The notes below the pieces were generated by a model. It was not told the DNA's origin. It did not search any database and saw only the letters and a list, made by a program, of their open reading frames with translations. A DNA stretch of 64,000 nt from Clostridium_AD estertheticum_D. Lineage in GTDB: Bacteria > Bacillota > Clostridia > Clostridiales > Clostridiaceae. A program made the position numbers and the translations under genes. The stretch is from NCBI RefSeq assembly GCF_018861295.1, contig NZ_JAHLDM010000011.1:62001-126000 (forward strand). The letters run 5' to 3'. Below, piece by piece: positions 44,991 to 53,199 of the stretch. Every line of letters begins with the position of its first letter. Positions within the stretch are counted from its first letter, which is position 1.

Positions 44991-45347
44991 ATGGAATACT
45001 TTCAAAAAGCTAACGATATCTACAATACTAAAGATTATAATAGAGCAATATCTCTATATAAGAAAGCTGCTGAAATGAAAGATAATGAGGCCGGCGCACT
45101 TTATAACAGTGCAGTATGTTTTATTCACCTAAAAAAATATGAAAATGCAATACCTTTATTTCATGCTGCTATATCACTGCGCCGTGAAAGCAAATACTTT
45201 TTCAACTTAGCTTACTGTTATGCCATGTGTTTTAACAAACCAAAAGCATTATATTATTTTAATACCGCTTGGTCACTAAATAATGATGATGAAGATTGTG
45301 AAAAGGCTATTAATTTATTATTAAAAAGTTATAAAAGAGCTACCTAA
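44991..45347 (+). CDS. Small TPR-repeat protein
   Basis: 118 aa with about three tetratricopeptide repeats: YFQKANDIYNTKDYNRAISLY, GALYNSAVCFIHLKKYENAI and YFFNLAYCYAMCFNKPKALYY (each quoted under the limit). TPR proteins are protein-protein scaffolds; the partner is unknown. AAGGAGGATAATA precedes the ATG. Its stop codon lies inside the stem of the following terminator. Confidence 0.85.
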   Translation: MEYFQKANDIYNTKDYNRAISLYKKAAEMKDNEAGALYNSAVCFIHLKKYENAIPLFHAAISLRRESKYFFNLAYCYAMCFNKPKALYYFNTAWSLNNDDEDCEKAINLLLKSYKRAT

Positions 45348-45366
45348 TTTTAGGTAGCTCTTCTTT
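45334..45366. terminator. Bidirectional terminator between TPR and transglutaminase genes
   Basis: AAGAGCTACCTAA and TTAGGTAGCTCTT with a short AT loop, then CTTTT on the plus strand. Overlaps the last codons of the TPR gene and abuts the stop of the convergent gene. Confidence 0.8.
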
Positions 45367-46535
45367 TACCATTCTCCAGCTATGCTCTCTTGCTTATGAT
45401 CTATAGTAAATCTTTTAGTATCAAAATAGTCTCCTCCAATTAAAAATGTAGGATCTACATTAATCCACTTATTCTCACCTGCTATATATACTTGATTCCA
45501 AGCATGACTAACCCAATTACTTCCATTAAACCCTTGACCAGTTATAATTCTAACTTTTATATTGTTAGCTCTGCACATAGCGACGTATAGACATGCATAA
45601 TCGAAACATATTCCACTTTTAGAATCAAAAGTTGGGATGGCCCCCGATGTCATTTGTGTATCATTATTTAATACTCTATTTGCTTTTTCATCACTATAAA
45701 CTATCTCACTACCTACCCACTTGTATATAGCCTTGGCTTTATCCCTCGTACCATTTTTACCTTGAGCTAAGTTAATAGCGAACTTATTTATCTCATCATT
45801 AGACTTAACTCCTTGCTCTAGTGTAATACCATTGTAATAAACAATACCTTGTTTCTTATTATTTTGTACATTAGGCGCAAGTGTAGAAGGATCTTTCACA
45901 ACTATCGTAAATGAATTATTAACGATATTAGGAAGTTTTTTCGCAAGTTTCGAATTAGTAAGAGGAATTACTACTTCCTTTGATATATAATTGTATGCTT
46001 GTGATTCTTCCAAATACTTATTATATGTATCCGCTACATTGAGAAGTGACATAAAATTCAATACAAAAGTAATAACAATTACATAAGAAATTGCTTTAGG
46101 CACTTGAAATATTGCACCAACAATTCTATTAAATAAAATACTCTTTTTCTTTAACTTATTCTCTATAGTATCAAATAAAGGATAAAGAGTGATATGAGCA
46201 ATAATATTAACAACAAAAGTTATGATGCTGTAAATTATCATTATCAAAAGTGGCATAAGCAATATATAAATTACCAATGGATTACTATTAATAAATTCTA
46301 TAGCCTTTGGCGGTATATTTTTATATATGTTTGCATACATACCTTCATCATGTTGAATAAATATTTTTTTAGTGTAATAAATGCCTAAACACAAAGAAAA
46401 CAAAAAAGAAAAGCTTTGAAATACGCCTTCAATAGATCCTTTTAAATATTCCGATGAAAACTTAGATATAAACCCTCTAATTATTGGGTATATAAATAAT
46501 AATAGCAAAATCATACTTACGGGTTGCCTAAACAA
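45366..46535 (-). CDS. Membrane protein with transglutaminase-like domain
   Basis: About 389 aa. The N-terminal 175 residues hold about five membrane helices. The C-terminal extracytoplasmic domain is transglutaminase-like with the Cys-His-Asp triad in KSGICFDYACL, SHAWNQVYI and WINVDPTF. Such domains act as proteases or crosslinkers at the cell surface. The start is uncertain: I prefer the TTG at 46535 (five bases after AGGTGA) to the GTG at 46544, which is part of that site. Single gene, downstream (on the minus strand) of recX by about 90 bases. Confidence 0.8.
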   Translation of the reverse strand: MFRQPVSMILLLLFIYPIIRGFISKFSSEYLKGSIEGVFQSFSFLFSLCLGIYYTKKIFIQHDEGMYANIYKNIPPKAIEFINSNPLVIYILLMPLLIMIIYSIITFVVNIIAHITLYPLFDTIENKLKKKSILFNRIVGAIFQVPKAISYVIVITFVLNFMSLLNVADTYNKYLEESQAYNYISKEVVIPLTNSKLAKKLPNIVNNSFTIVVKDPSTLAPNVQNNKKQGIVYYNGITLEQGVKSNDEINKFAINLAQGKNGTRDKAKAIYKWVGSEIVYSDEKANRVLNNDTQMTSGAIPTFDSKSGICFDYACLYVAMCRANNIKVRIITGQGFNGSNWVSHAWNQVYIAGENKWINVDPTFLIGGDYFDTKRFTIDHKQESIAGEW

Positions 46536-46627
46536 TACTATCACCTGCTTTAATTCGTATCATCTTTTTCCTCCGACTTATTATATTTTGAGGATGAGAT
46601 AAACTAAAGTTATAATTCACCTCATAT

Positions 46628-47503
46628 CTATTCATCTTCCACACCGTTAATCAAATTTCTTAATACTTTTTTGATTTGTTCCCACCTAAAACCACGTCGC
46701 AAAAGATAATCGTAAAGCCTTTTGTATATTTTTCTCTTATCAGTCTCTGACTTAATTAATATATTGTACCTTTTACTAGCTAGTTCGTACAATTTATTAT
46801 AATCTTCCTCAGCTGTATCTTCATAGTTCTCACCTTTGGACAAAGGTATCCCGTCTACAATGTCATCATCCTTGTCATCACTCGCGATTTCATCCATAAC
46901 TTTTCTGATTAGTTCGTAATCATATCCACTACGGGCTAAATAATCTGATGTTTTTTTGTATAGTTTTTGGTGGTCTTTTTCACTCTTAGCTAATGTTACA
47001 ATCTTTTTATTTGCTAACTTCAAAGCTGTTTCTATTAGCTGCTCACTAGTTATTTTATTAAGTTCTTCATTAATCAATTCTTTTGGTAGAAATTTTTTTA
47101 ATAATGCAAACTTAATCTTATTTTTACCACAAGATCTAATTTTCTCTTTTATATATAACTTAATAAATAGACTATCATCAATAAAATCATACTGCCTTAA
47201 AAAGTCCATTACCCGTTCTATGGTCTTAGCATCAAATTCTTTCATCGTTAATTTATCTATTACTTGCTTTGTTGACTTAAAACTTCTTTCTAAAAAGTGA
47301 AGTGCACAAGTTTTTCCTTTTATATAATTATCTTCATTAACTATATTGTAAAGACTCTGCTTGTCCATGGCTCTACCCTTAGTTATATTATGAATATAAA
47401 CAAGCTGAGCATCACATGCAAAAGCATACTCGCCATCTATATAGATGTTAACTCTAGCCTTGTTCTTCTTTTGGAATTCAATTTTTGTAATAAGACTATT
47501 CAA
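46628..47503 (-). CDS. recX: RecA regulator RecX with an extra C-terminal repeat
   Basis: 291 aa; RecX is usually 150-220 aa. RecX binds and dismantles or modulates RecA filaments. The typical N-terminal barrel-like lead (MNSLITKIEFQKKNKARVNIYID) and three-helix repeats follow (for example ALHFLERSFKSTKQVIDKL). The last repeat is present twice: residues 155-206 (YKKTSDYLARSGYDYELIRKV) and 236-288 (YKRLYDYLLRRGFRWEQIKKV), joined by an acidic linker at 207-235. Starts with TTG at 47503 after AGAGAGGCTAATA, immediately after the M16 peptidase stop. Confidence 0.87.
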   Translation of the reverse strand: MNSLITKIEFQKKNKARVNIYIDGEYAFACDAQLVYIHNITKGRAMDKQSLYNIVNEDNYIKGKTCALHFLERSFKSTKQVIDKLTMKEFDAKTIERVMDFLRQYDFIDDSLFIKLYIKEKIRSCGKNKIKFALLKKFLPKELINEELNKITSEQLIETALKLANKKIVTLAKSEKDHQKLYKKTSDYLARSGYDYELIRKVMDEIASDDKDDDIVDGIPLSKGENYEDTAEEDYNKLYELASKRYNILIKSETDKRKIYKRLYDYLLRRGFRWEQIKKVLRNLINGVEDE

Positions 47504-47505
47504 TA

Positions 47506-48756
47506 TTAGCCTCTCTTTTCTGGTAAAAATATGTGAATTGTTGGTTTTTGTAATACTTTTCTAGAAACATTATATAAATCCTCACTTTTAATATTTCCCA
47601 TGTTTTTCATATCATCAGTAAATTGATATATATCTTCACTATCCATAGCCTGATGAAGTACATAATTTGAAAGATCCGTAGAATCCTCAAGCGTTGATGC
47701 AATGGCAGTTTTCATTATTTTTTTCATTAAAGATATTGTATTATCATCAAAAACTATTTTCTCAGTTTCGATGTCTTTAATTACAGTATCAATTACATGG
47801 ATTGCCTCATCAACATTTTTTTCTGATACCGAGGTATAAATATAAAGTGTTTTAACGTTATTTGAAGTATCTAAATGAGTGTAAACATCATAAGACAATC
47901 CTCTTTCTTCACGTAGTTCTCTAAATAGTATAGAATTAGAACTTTCACCAAACTTAAAATTTAATATTCTAAGTGCAAGTTCCTCGTCTTTAGACAAACC
48001 ATTAAATGTATATAAATAAAGTATTGTACTTTGTTCAATTTCTTTTTTATATGATATTTTTTTTATGAATTGTTGTTTTTCAGCTATTATTTTTTTCTTT
48101 TCAAATTTGCTCTTAATCCATTTACCAAAACACTTACTTACAATATTTATTATGTCCTCATGTTCAAAGGGGGATACAATAGATATAAAAGAATTATTCG
48201 GCAAATAATATTTATTATAAAACTTAACAAGTTGCTCCCTTGTAACATTTTTTATAATATCTTCATTTCCAATAGTATCTTCCCTAAGCGGACTATATTT
48301 AAACGCGATTTCATTAACTCTTTGAAAACTTAAGTCTTCAATGTCATCATTAATTGTTCTAATTTCAGATAATATAACGCCTCGTTCCTTTTCAATTTCA
48401 GCAATAGGGAATGTAGAGTTTAAAAGCATATCCCCCATAAGTGTTATAGCATTCTCTAATTCTTCATTTAAAACCGTCGCACTATATACTGTAGAATTAA
48501 AATCAGTATAAGCATTATATTCTCCACCTAAATTTTCTAAATCACTATTTAGCTTCTCATTAGTTCTAATATGTGTACCTTTAAACAGCATATGTTCAAT
48601 AAAGTGCGCTATGCCTTTTTCATCTTTTTCTTCAAAAAGCGAACCTATATTTACTCCAGCATGAACTGCTGATATTTGACTATCCTTTTTAATAGTAATA
48701 AGTTTTATACCATTACTTAGCTCTGTTTGTTTTGTGTTAAAAATTTCTTTAATCAT
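47506..48756 (-). CDS. M16-family zinc metallopeptidase
   Basis: 416 aa. The inverted zinc motif HFIEHMLFKGT (HXXEH, about residues 49-53) and the downstream glutamate in EKERGVILSEIRTINDD are intact, so this is a catalytically competent pitrilysin-type peptidase of the YmxG/PqqL type found in Firmicutes. The C-terminal half (residues 200-400) is the second, non-catalytic M16 lobe. No signal peptide, so probably cytoplasmic. The ATG at 48756 is better spaced from AAGGAGAAT than the one at 48759. It directly precedes recX. Confidence 0.9.
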   Translation of the reverse strand: MIKEIFNTKQTELSNGIKLITIKKDSQISAVHAGVNIGSLFEEKDEKGIAHFIEHMLFKGTHIRTNEKLNSDLENLGGEYNAYTDFNSTVYSATVLNEELENAITLMGDMLLNSTFPIAEIEKERGVILSEIRTINDDIEDLSFQRVNEIAFKYSPLREDTIGNEDIIKNVTREQLVKFYNKYYLPNNSFISIVSPFEHEDIINIVSKCFGKWIKSKFEKKKIIAEKQQFIKKISYKKEIEQSTILYLYTFNGLSKDEELALRILNFKFGESSNSILFRELREERGLSYDVYTHLDTSNNVKTLYIYTSVSEKNVDEAIHVIDTVIKDIETEKIVFDDNTISLMKKIMKTAIASTLEDSTDLSNYVLHQAMDSEDIYQFTDDMKNMGNIKSEDLYNVSRKVLQKPTIHIFLPEKRG

Positions 48757-48973
48757 CATATTCTCCTTTAACCTAAAACTATATTATTAATTATCATCTT
48801 AAAATACAATATTAATACATTCAAGAGGTAATTTATACCTTAATTTAAAAAATAATTTACTTACATTTAAGTAAAACGCATATGTTGTTTAACTATATCA
48901 TACTTTTAACTACTTTAAACTATATTCTTAACCAATTTAAAGCACATTTTTTTGTGAATTATAGCAAAAGCTA

Positions 48974-49002
48974 TTGACTAATCAAGAATTATATACTAGA
49001 AT
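48974..49002 (+). promoter_or_regulatory. Promoter of preQ1-queT
   Basis: TTGACT (48974-48979) and TAGAAT (48997-49002) with a 17-base spacer; the transcript would start near 49009, about 18 bases before the riboswitch stem. Confidence 0.65.
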
Positions 49003-49023
49003 TAAAGTTCGAGTCAAATACTC

Positions 49024-49068
49024 ATAGACAGTTCGCAACCATCCTGTCTTAAACTAAAACTATGGAGG
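49024..49068 (+). promoter_or_regulatory. preQ1-I riboswitch
   Basis: Stem GACAG/CTGTC (49027-49031 with its partner near 49045) encloses the loop TTCGCAACCATC, followed by the A-rich tail TTAAACTAAAACTA and then the ribosome site GGAGG. This is the compact class I preQ1 pseudoknot layout (for example the thermophile version has GGTCGCAGTAACC and an A-rich tail ending in AAGG). The tail runs straight into the Shine-Dalgarno, so control is probably at translation. The downstream QueT transporter supports the ligand. Confidence 0.85.
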
Positions 49069-49075
49069 CACAAAA

Positions 49076-49600
49076 TTGAATATTAAATTAAATGAAGGAA
49101 CTATGTCTGTAAAAATAAGAAAAATCGTTTTTGCAGCAATGGTGGCTGCTATTTATGCGGCTTTAACTCTAAGCTTATCGTTTTTCAGCTTTGGAGTTAT
49201 TCAATATCGCGTAGCTGAAGGGCTTACTATCCTACCTTACTTCGCATCCTTTTCTATTCCAGGATTGCTAATAGGTTGTATAGTTTCTAATATTATAAGT
49301 CCACTAGGTATTATGGATATGGTTTTCGGTTCCCTTGCAACACTTATATCCGCAATTTTAACTTACTATATTGGTAAGAGCAAACTAAAGTTCAAAAAAA
49401 TACTTGCTCCATTACCAGCTGTGCTAGTAAATGCCTTTGTTATAGGCATACTGTTAAAGCTTTTATATGTCAAGGACATGCCCCTTTTACTTTGTATGCT
49501 GCAAGTTGCATGGGGAGAATTAGTCTGCTGTTATGGAATTGGATTACCTCTTATTTATATTATTGAAAAGAACTCAATTTTGAGGAGTTTTTTAAAGTAA
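49076..49600 (+). CDS. queT: QueT-family queuosine precursor transporter
   Basis: 174 aa, five to six membrane helices, matching the QueT S component of ECF transporters (VFAAMVAAIYAALTLSL, IQYRVAEGLTILPYFA with the conserved RVAEGL, and a C-terminal WGELVCCYGIGLPL). It imports preQ1 or a related queuosine precursor. The TTG at 49076, seven bases after the riboswitch-controlled GGAGG, is the start used here; an ATG at 49103 with its own GAAGGAACT is an alternative. Confidence 0.9.
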   Translation: MNIKLNEGTMSVKIRKIVFAAMVAAIYAALTLSLSFFSFGVIQYRVAEGLTILPYFASFSIPGLLIGCIVSNIISPLGIMDMVFGSLATLISAILTYYIGKSKLKFKKILAPLPAVLVNAFVIGILLKLLYVKDMPLLLCMLQVAWGELVCCYGIGLPLIYIIEKNSILRSFLK

Positions 49601-49714
49601 TAATGAAAAGCAATTTAATTTTGCTTTTTTAGTTTAATATTTATTGTTTTGTATAGAAAATTGTAATAATAGATGTATTTGATACTTTATGAGAAGAAAG
49701 AGGAATTTTAATTA

Positions 49715-51286
49715 ATGGAAAAAATTAAGTTTGATGAATTAGGACTAAACGAATCTGTACTACACGCTATACAAGATTTAAAATTTGAATACCCATCTGA
49801 TATCCAAGAAAAAGCTATTCCAGTAGTACTCGCTGGCTTTGATATCATAGGTCAGGCTCAAACAGGAACTGGTAAAACATTAGCATTTGGTGCACCCATT
49901 TTAAGTAGAATGGAAAAATCAAATGGTAAAGTTCAAGCAATAATAATGTCTCCAACAAGAGAACTTGCTGTTCAAGTTGCTGAAGAACTTTCTCGAATTG
50001 CAAAACATGAAAGAATTAAGATATTACCAATCTATGGTGGTCAATCTATCGATAGACAAATATCCGCTCTAAAAAGAGGAGTAGATATTGTAGTTGGAAC
50101 TCCAGGAAGATTACTAGACCATATTAGAAAAGGCACTTTAAAACTTGCAAATGCTAAGTTTCTTGTTTTAGATGAAGCTGACGAAATGTTAAACATGGGC
50201 TTTATTGAAGATATTGAAAGTATTATAAGTAATTTAAGTTCAGATAGACAGACTTTACTTTTCTCAGCTACTATGCCAAGAGCTATTAAAATATTGTCAA
50301 AGAAATATATGCATCCAGAAACAAAAATTATTGCTATAGAAAAGAAATCTTTAACAGTTTCTACTATAAAGCAATTTTATTATGAAGTAAATAATAAAAA
50401 CAAATTTGAATCATTATGTAGAATTCTTGATGTTGATGCTCCTAAAACTTGTATACTATTCTGTAAAACTAAAAAAGGTGTAGATGAGTTAGTTGATGCA
50501 TTACAACCTAGAGGTTATACTGTAGAAGGTATGCACGGAGACATGAAACAAAGCCAAAGAATGAACACTCTTAAGAAATTCAAAGAAGGTAATTTAAACT
50601 TCTTAATTGCAACTGATGTAGCTGCAAGAGGAATCGATGTTGAGGATGTTACTCATGTAATAAATTATGATTTACCACAAGATAGCGAATCATATATACA
50701 TAGAATTGGTAGAACTGGTAGAGCAGGTAAAGAAGGTACAGCATATAATCTTATAACAAGACGTGAATTATCAGCTATAAGACAAATTGAACGTGATACT
50801 AAAAGTGTAATCAACAAAAAAACTGTACCTACTATAACAGATATTTTTGCTGCTAAATCAGATACTATTATAGATCAAATAAAATTAGTTCTAAAAGAAA
50901 ATTTGTATGAAAACTTTCTTCCACTAGGACAAAATCTTATTTCAGAATTTGGTGATGAAGATGTAGCTGCTTCTTTAATAAAAATTATTTTTGATAAAGA
51001 AGTTAACTATAACTATGCAGATGATTCTACAACAACAACATCTGACACTGTTAGACTATTCTTATCTATAGGAAGAATGGATGAAGTTATGACTAAGGAT
51101 ATTATCGCTTTCTTATGTGAAACTGCTAATATTAACAAAACTGAACTTGGTCGTATTGACATCTTAGATAAATTCTCTTTCTTAGATGTACCTTCAAACT
51201 TAGTTGATGCTATTTTAAATAATAGTTCAGGTAAGAGATTAAATAGCAGAAAAGTAAATATTGAAGTTGCTAAATCTAGAAGATAA
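49715..51286 (+). CDS. cshA: DEAD-box RNA helicase, CshA/DeaD type
   Basis: 523 aa. Complete helicase motifs: Q-motif region, AQTGTGKT (I), PTRELA (Ia), GTPGRLLD (Ib), DEADEML (II), FSATMP (III), ARGIDV (V) and HRIGRTGRAG (VI). The C-terminal extension of about 160 residues is moderately charged with an RNA-binding-like fold at 430-500 (VRLFLSIGRMDEVMTKDIIAFL), recalling the DbpA-type RRM of DeaD/DbpA proteins. Expected to remodel rRNA or mRNA, often important in the cold. Followed at once by a strong terminator. Confidence 0.93.
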   Translation: MEKIKFDELGLNESVLHAIQDLKFEYPSDIQEKAIPVVLAGFDIIGQAQTGTGKTLAFGAPILSRMEKSNGKVQAIIMSPTRELAVQVAEELSRIAKHERIKILPIYGGQSIDRQISALKRGVDIVVGTPGRLLDHIRKGTLKLANAKFLVLDEADEMLNMGFIEDIESIISNLSSDRQTLLFSATMPRAIKILSKKYMHPETKIIAIEKKSLTVSTIKQFYYEVNNKNKFESLCRILDVDAPKTCILFCKTKKGVDELVDALQPRGYTVEGMHGDMKQSQRMNTLKKFKEGNLNFLIATDVAARGIDVEDVTHVINYDLPQDSESYIHRIGRTGRAGKEGTAYNLITRRELSAIRQIERDTKSVINKKTVPTITDIFAAKSDTIIDQIKLVLKENLYENFLPLGQNLISEFGDEDVAASLIKIIFDKEVNYNYADDSTTTTSDTVRLFLSIGRMDEVMTKDIIAFLCETANINKTELGRIDILDKFSFLDVPSNLVDAILNNSSGKRLNSRKVNIEVAKSRR

Positions 51287-51291
51287 TTCTA

Positions 51292-51336
51292 ACAAAACAA
51301 AAAGAGTACCTATTATGGGTACTCTTTTTGTTTTGC
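51292..51336. terminator. Terminator after DEAD-box gene
   Basis: CAAAACAAAAAGAGTACC and GGGTACTCTTTTTGTTTTG form a stem of about 18 bp around TATTAT, ending in T-rich sequence, six bases after the stop codon. Confidence 0.85.
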
Positions 51337-51414
51337 TAATTTTATACACAATATTTTTGTATTTTAATTATGTTACCACCATCTCTAACATACAATATAT
51401 AAGGGGTGATAACT

Positions 51415-51498
51415 ATGAACAAATTCAAAAAACTACTTTATACTTTAACCTATATCTTATTGATTGAGATATGTCTAATATATTTTGTTTATAAATAA
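51415..51498 (+). CDS. 27-aa membrane peptide
   Basis: A short ORF, MNKFKKLLYTLTYILL followed by IEICLIYFVYK: a basic N terminus and one 18-20 residue hydrophobic helix. It has a strong ribosome site (AAGGGGTGATAACT) at proper spacing. It lies after the DEAD-box terminator and converges on the MgtC gene. Too short for ordinary gene calling. A small membrane regulator or a type I toxin-like peptide are both possible; no antisense RNA is evident. Confidence 0.5.
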   Translation: MNKFKKLLYTLTYILLIEICLIYFVYK

Positions 51499-51516
51499 AA
51501 ATATTAGAATCCTTAT

Positions 51517-52227
51517 TTATATTATCTCAGCTTTATAGATTTCCTCAAAAGCGCATAATTTTTGCACAATACCACTACTCTTAATATATCTTGGCGCTAA
51601 AATTGTATACATCGTTGTACTGTACTTTGAAGTTTCATTTTCATCTTCTTCATCATCAATCACAAATTCTATATTCTTAACTTTTATGCTAACACTGTCA
51701 AAATACTTTTCTAGTTTTTCCACCATGTCTTTTTTGTTAACATATTGAATTTCCAATTTTAGAACATTAGTATTTTTAAAAAGCTTAGTCTCAAAAGTCT
51801 TAAGAAATACTAATACTATAAAAACACATATAGTGGATAATATCGTTAAAGTATAATATCCGAGTCCAATAGCAAGACCAATACAAGCAACTGTCCATAT
51901 GCTCGCTGCAGTAGTAAGTCCTTTTATTGATCCCTTATCATGTATAATAGTACCTGCTCCTAAAAAGCCTACCCCTGTTATAACTTGTGCTCCCAGCCTT
52001 CCAATATCTACTTTCATAGCCGATTGGAGCTCTGGATGTTGCAAAATCATATTAGTTGTTTCTTGAATAGAGTATAATTGTATCATTGAAGTAATTGCCG
52101 CACCTAGACATACTAATATATGCGTTCTAAACCCAGCTGGTCTATTTTTAAACTCTCTCTCATACCCAATTAAACCACCGACTAAAACTGCAAGCGCAAG
52201 CCTTATTGCTACTTGATATACTAACAT
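51517..52227 (-). CDS. MgtC/SapB-family membrane protein
   Basis: 236 aa. Four to five N-terminal membrane helices with the family signature LIGYEREFKNRPAGFRTH and GFLGAGTIIHDKGSIKGLTTAASIW (in parts), then a soluble C-terminal ACT-like domain (about residues 150-236). MgtC proteins affect magnesium homeostasis and F-ATPase in pathogens; the clostridial role is not defined. GGGGGTAAGTAC precedes the ATG. Confidence 0.9.
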   Translation of the reverse strand: MLVYQVAIRLALAVLVGGLIGYEREFKNRPAGFRTHILVCLGAAITSMIQLYSIQETTNMILQHPELQSAMKVDIGRLGAQVITGVGFLGAGTIIHDKGSIKGLTTAASIWTVACIGLAIGLGYYTLTILSTICVFIVLVFLKTFETKLFKNTNVLKLEIQYVNKKDMVEKLEKYFDSVSIKVKNIEFVIDDEEDENETSKYSTTMYTILAPRYIKSSGIVQKLCAFEEIYKAEII

Positions 52228-52264
52228 GTACTTACCCCCATAAATCCATTGATAACATTATATT

Positions 52265-52786
52265 TTAATTTAAATATTTTAATTCAATACGGTTTGATTT
52301 TAACCACTCTATAACAAATTCATTTATACAATGGTCTTCATATTTATAATACTCATCCGTAGTACATTCATCGTCTTCGCATGCATCCATTGTATTTTGT
52401 TTATCCATTAGAACATGTTTAAACTTTTTTGTAGGCTCATTGCTTTTTAATGCCTCCGTTAATTCTAATTTCAAATCATAATTACTGATTTTAGTTTTAA
52501 CATATTCCTTCATAGCTTTTATATAAAACTCCTCATCTATTAGTGGAGTAATTAAATACCTATTTGCCTTATCCTCATTAATAAGTATCGCAATACTAAC
52601 AAATTCTTTTAACCAATTATCGAAGGTATTTTCCTCCAATGTCCCATTTTCTAACGCTAAACTTACTTCTGTTGGAATATATATAACCTCGCCAGTAACC
52701 GAATCTAGATAACTTTTTCCTAAATTGTCATCAACATGCGAAATTGTTTCTATAAGTGCTTCCATATCAACCGCAACTAAATTCAA
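52265..52786 (-). CDS. UPF0158-family protein
   Basis: 173 aa acidic soluble protein. Follows the UPF0158 pattern: SYLDSVTGEVIYIP near the start, LTEALKSNEPTKKFKHVLMD in the middle (the family's AL..k..fr.Fk block) and VIEWLKSNRIELKY at the end. An inserted acidic, cysteine-containing segment (DACEDDECTTDEYYKYED) is unusual. It begins with TTG at 52786, seven bases after GGAGG. Function unknown. Confidence 0.7.
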   Translation of the reverse strand: MNLVAVDMEALIETISHVDDNLGKSYLDSVTGEVIYIPTEVSLALENGTLEENTFDNWLKEFVSIAILINEDKANRYLITPLIDEEFYIKAMKEYVKTKISNYDLKLELTEALKSNEPTKKFKHVLMDKQNTMDACEDDECTTDEYYKYEDHCINEFVIEWLKSNRIELKYLN

Positions 52787-52831
52787 AACTTTTCCTCCTC
52801 AAATTGTATAATAGTTATTTAATATCTACAA

Positions 52832-52866
52832 TAAAAAGCCAATAAACCCAAATGGTCTATTGGCCT
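52832..52866 (-). terminator. Terminator after first DUF1292 gene
   Basis: GCCAATAGACC and GGTTTATTGGC pair around ATTTG and are followed by TTTTTATT on the minus strand. Confidence 0.7.
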
Positions 52867-52872
52867 ATTTAC

Positions 52873-53115
52873 TTATTCTTCAAATGTTGATTCATATTCT
52901 TCTAATACTTTTGCGAATTCTTCCTCATCTTCTACTGCAATATATTGTTCTTTATCGTCTACTAATTCTATTTTATAGACGAAAGCATCATCTTCTTCTC
53001 CTATTGGAGCGAGCAATGCATATTTATTTTCATCTAATTCAATAATTTCAATTATTTCAAAATCAACCTTTTCTCCATCTTCATCGAGCATCGTAATAAC
53101 TTTATTTTCTTCCAT
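52873..53115 (-). CDS. DUF1292 family protein (first copy)
   Basis: 80 aa very acidic protein with the DUF1292 pattern: ITMLDEDGEKVDFEIIEIIEL, then YALLAPIGEEDDAFVYKIE and a C-terminal acidic helix. DUF1292 proteins are common in Firmicutes, often near the yrrL/yrzB genes; function unknown. Start at 53115 with GAAAGGGGAATTGTC upstream; the frame is open ten codons further but without a ribosome site. A paralogue lies at 56661. Confidence 0.88.
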   Translation of the reverse strand: MEENKVITMLDEDGEKVDFEIIEIIELDENKYALLAPIGEEDDAFVYKIELVDDKEQYIAVEDEEEFAKVLEEYESTFEE

Positions 53116-53199
53116 GACAATTCCCCTTTCAAACTTAATAAACATATTATACCGTTAACCTCGCCGTCATGTCCATATAAAATATAGATTTAAATTATT

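Noticed and set aside
52860..53045. Leucine/isoleucine-rich plus-strand open frame
   Set aside because: It is the antisense of the acidic DUF1292 gene; acidic codons read backwards give Leu/Ile-rich shadows, and there is no ribosome site.
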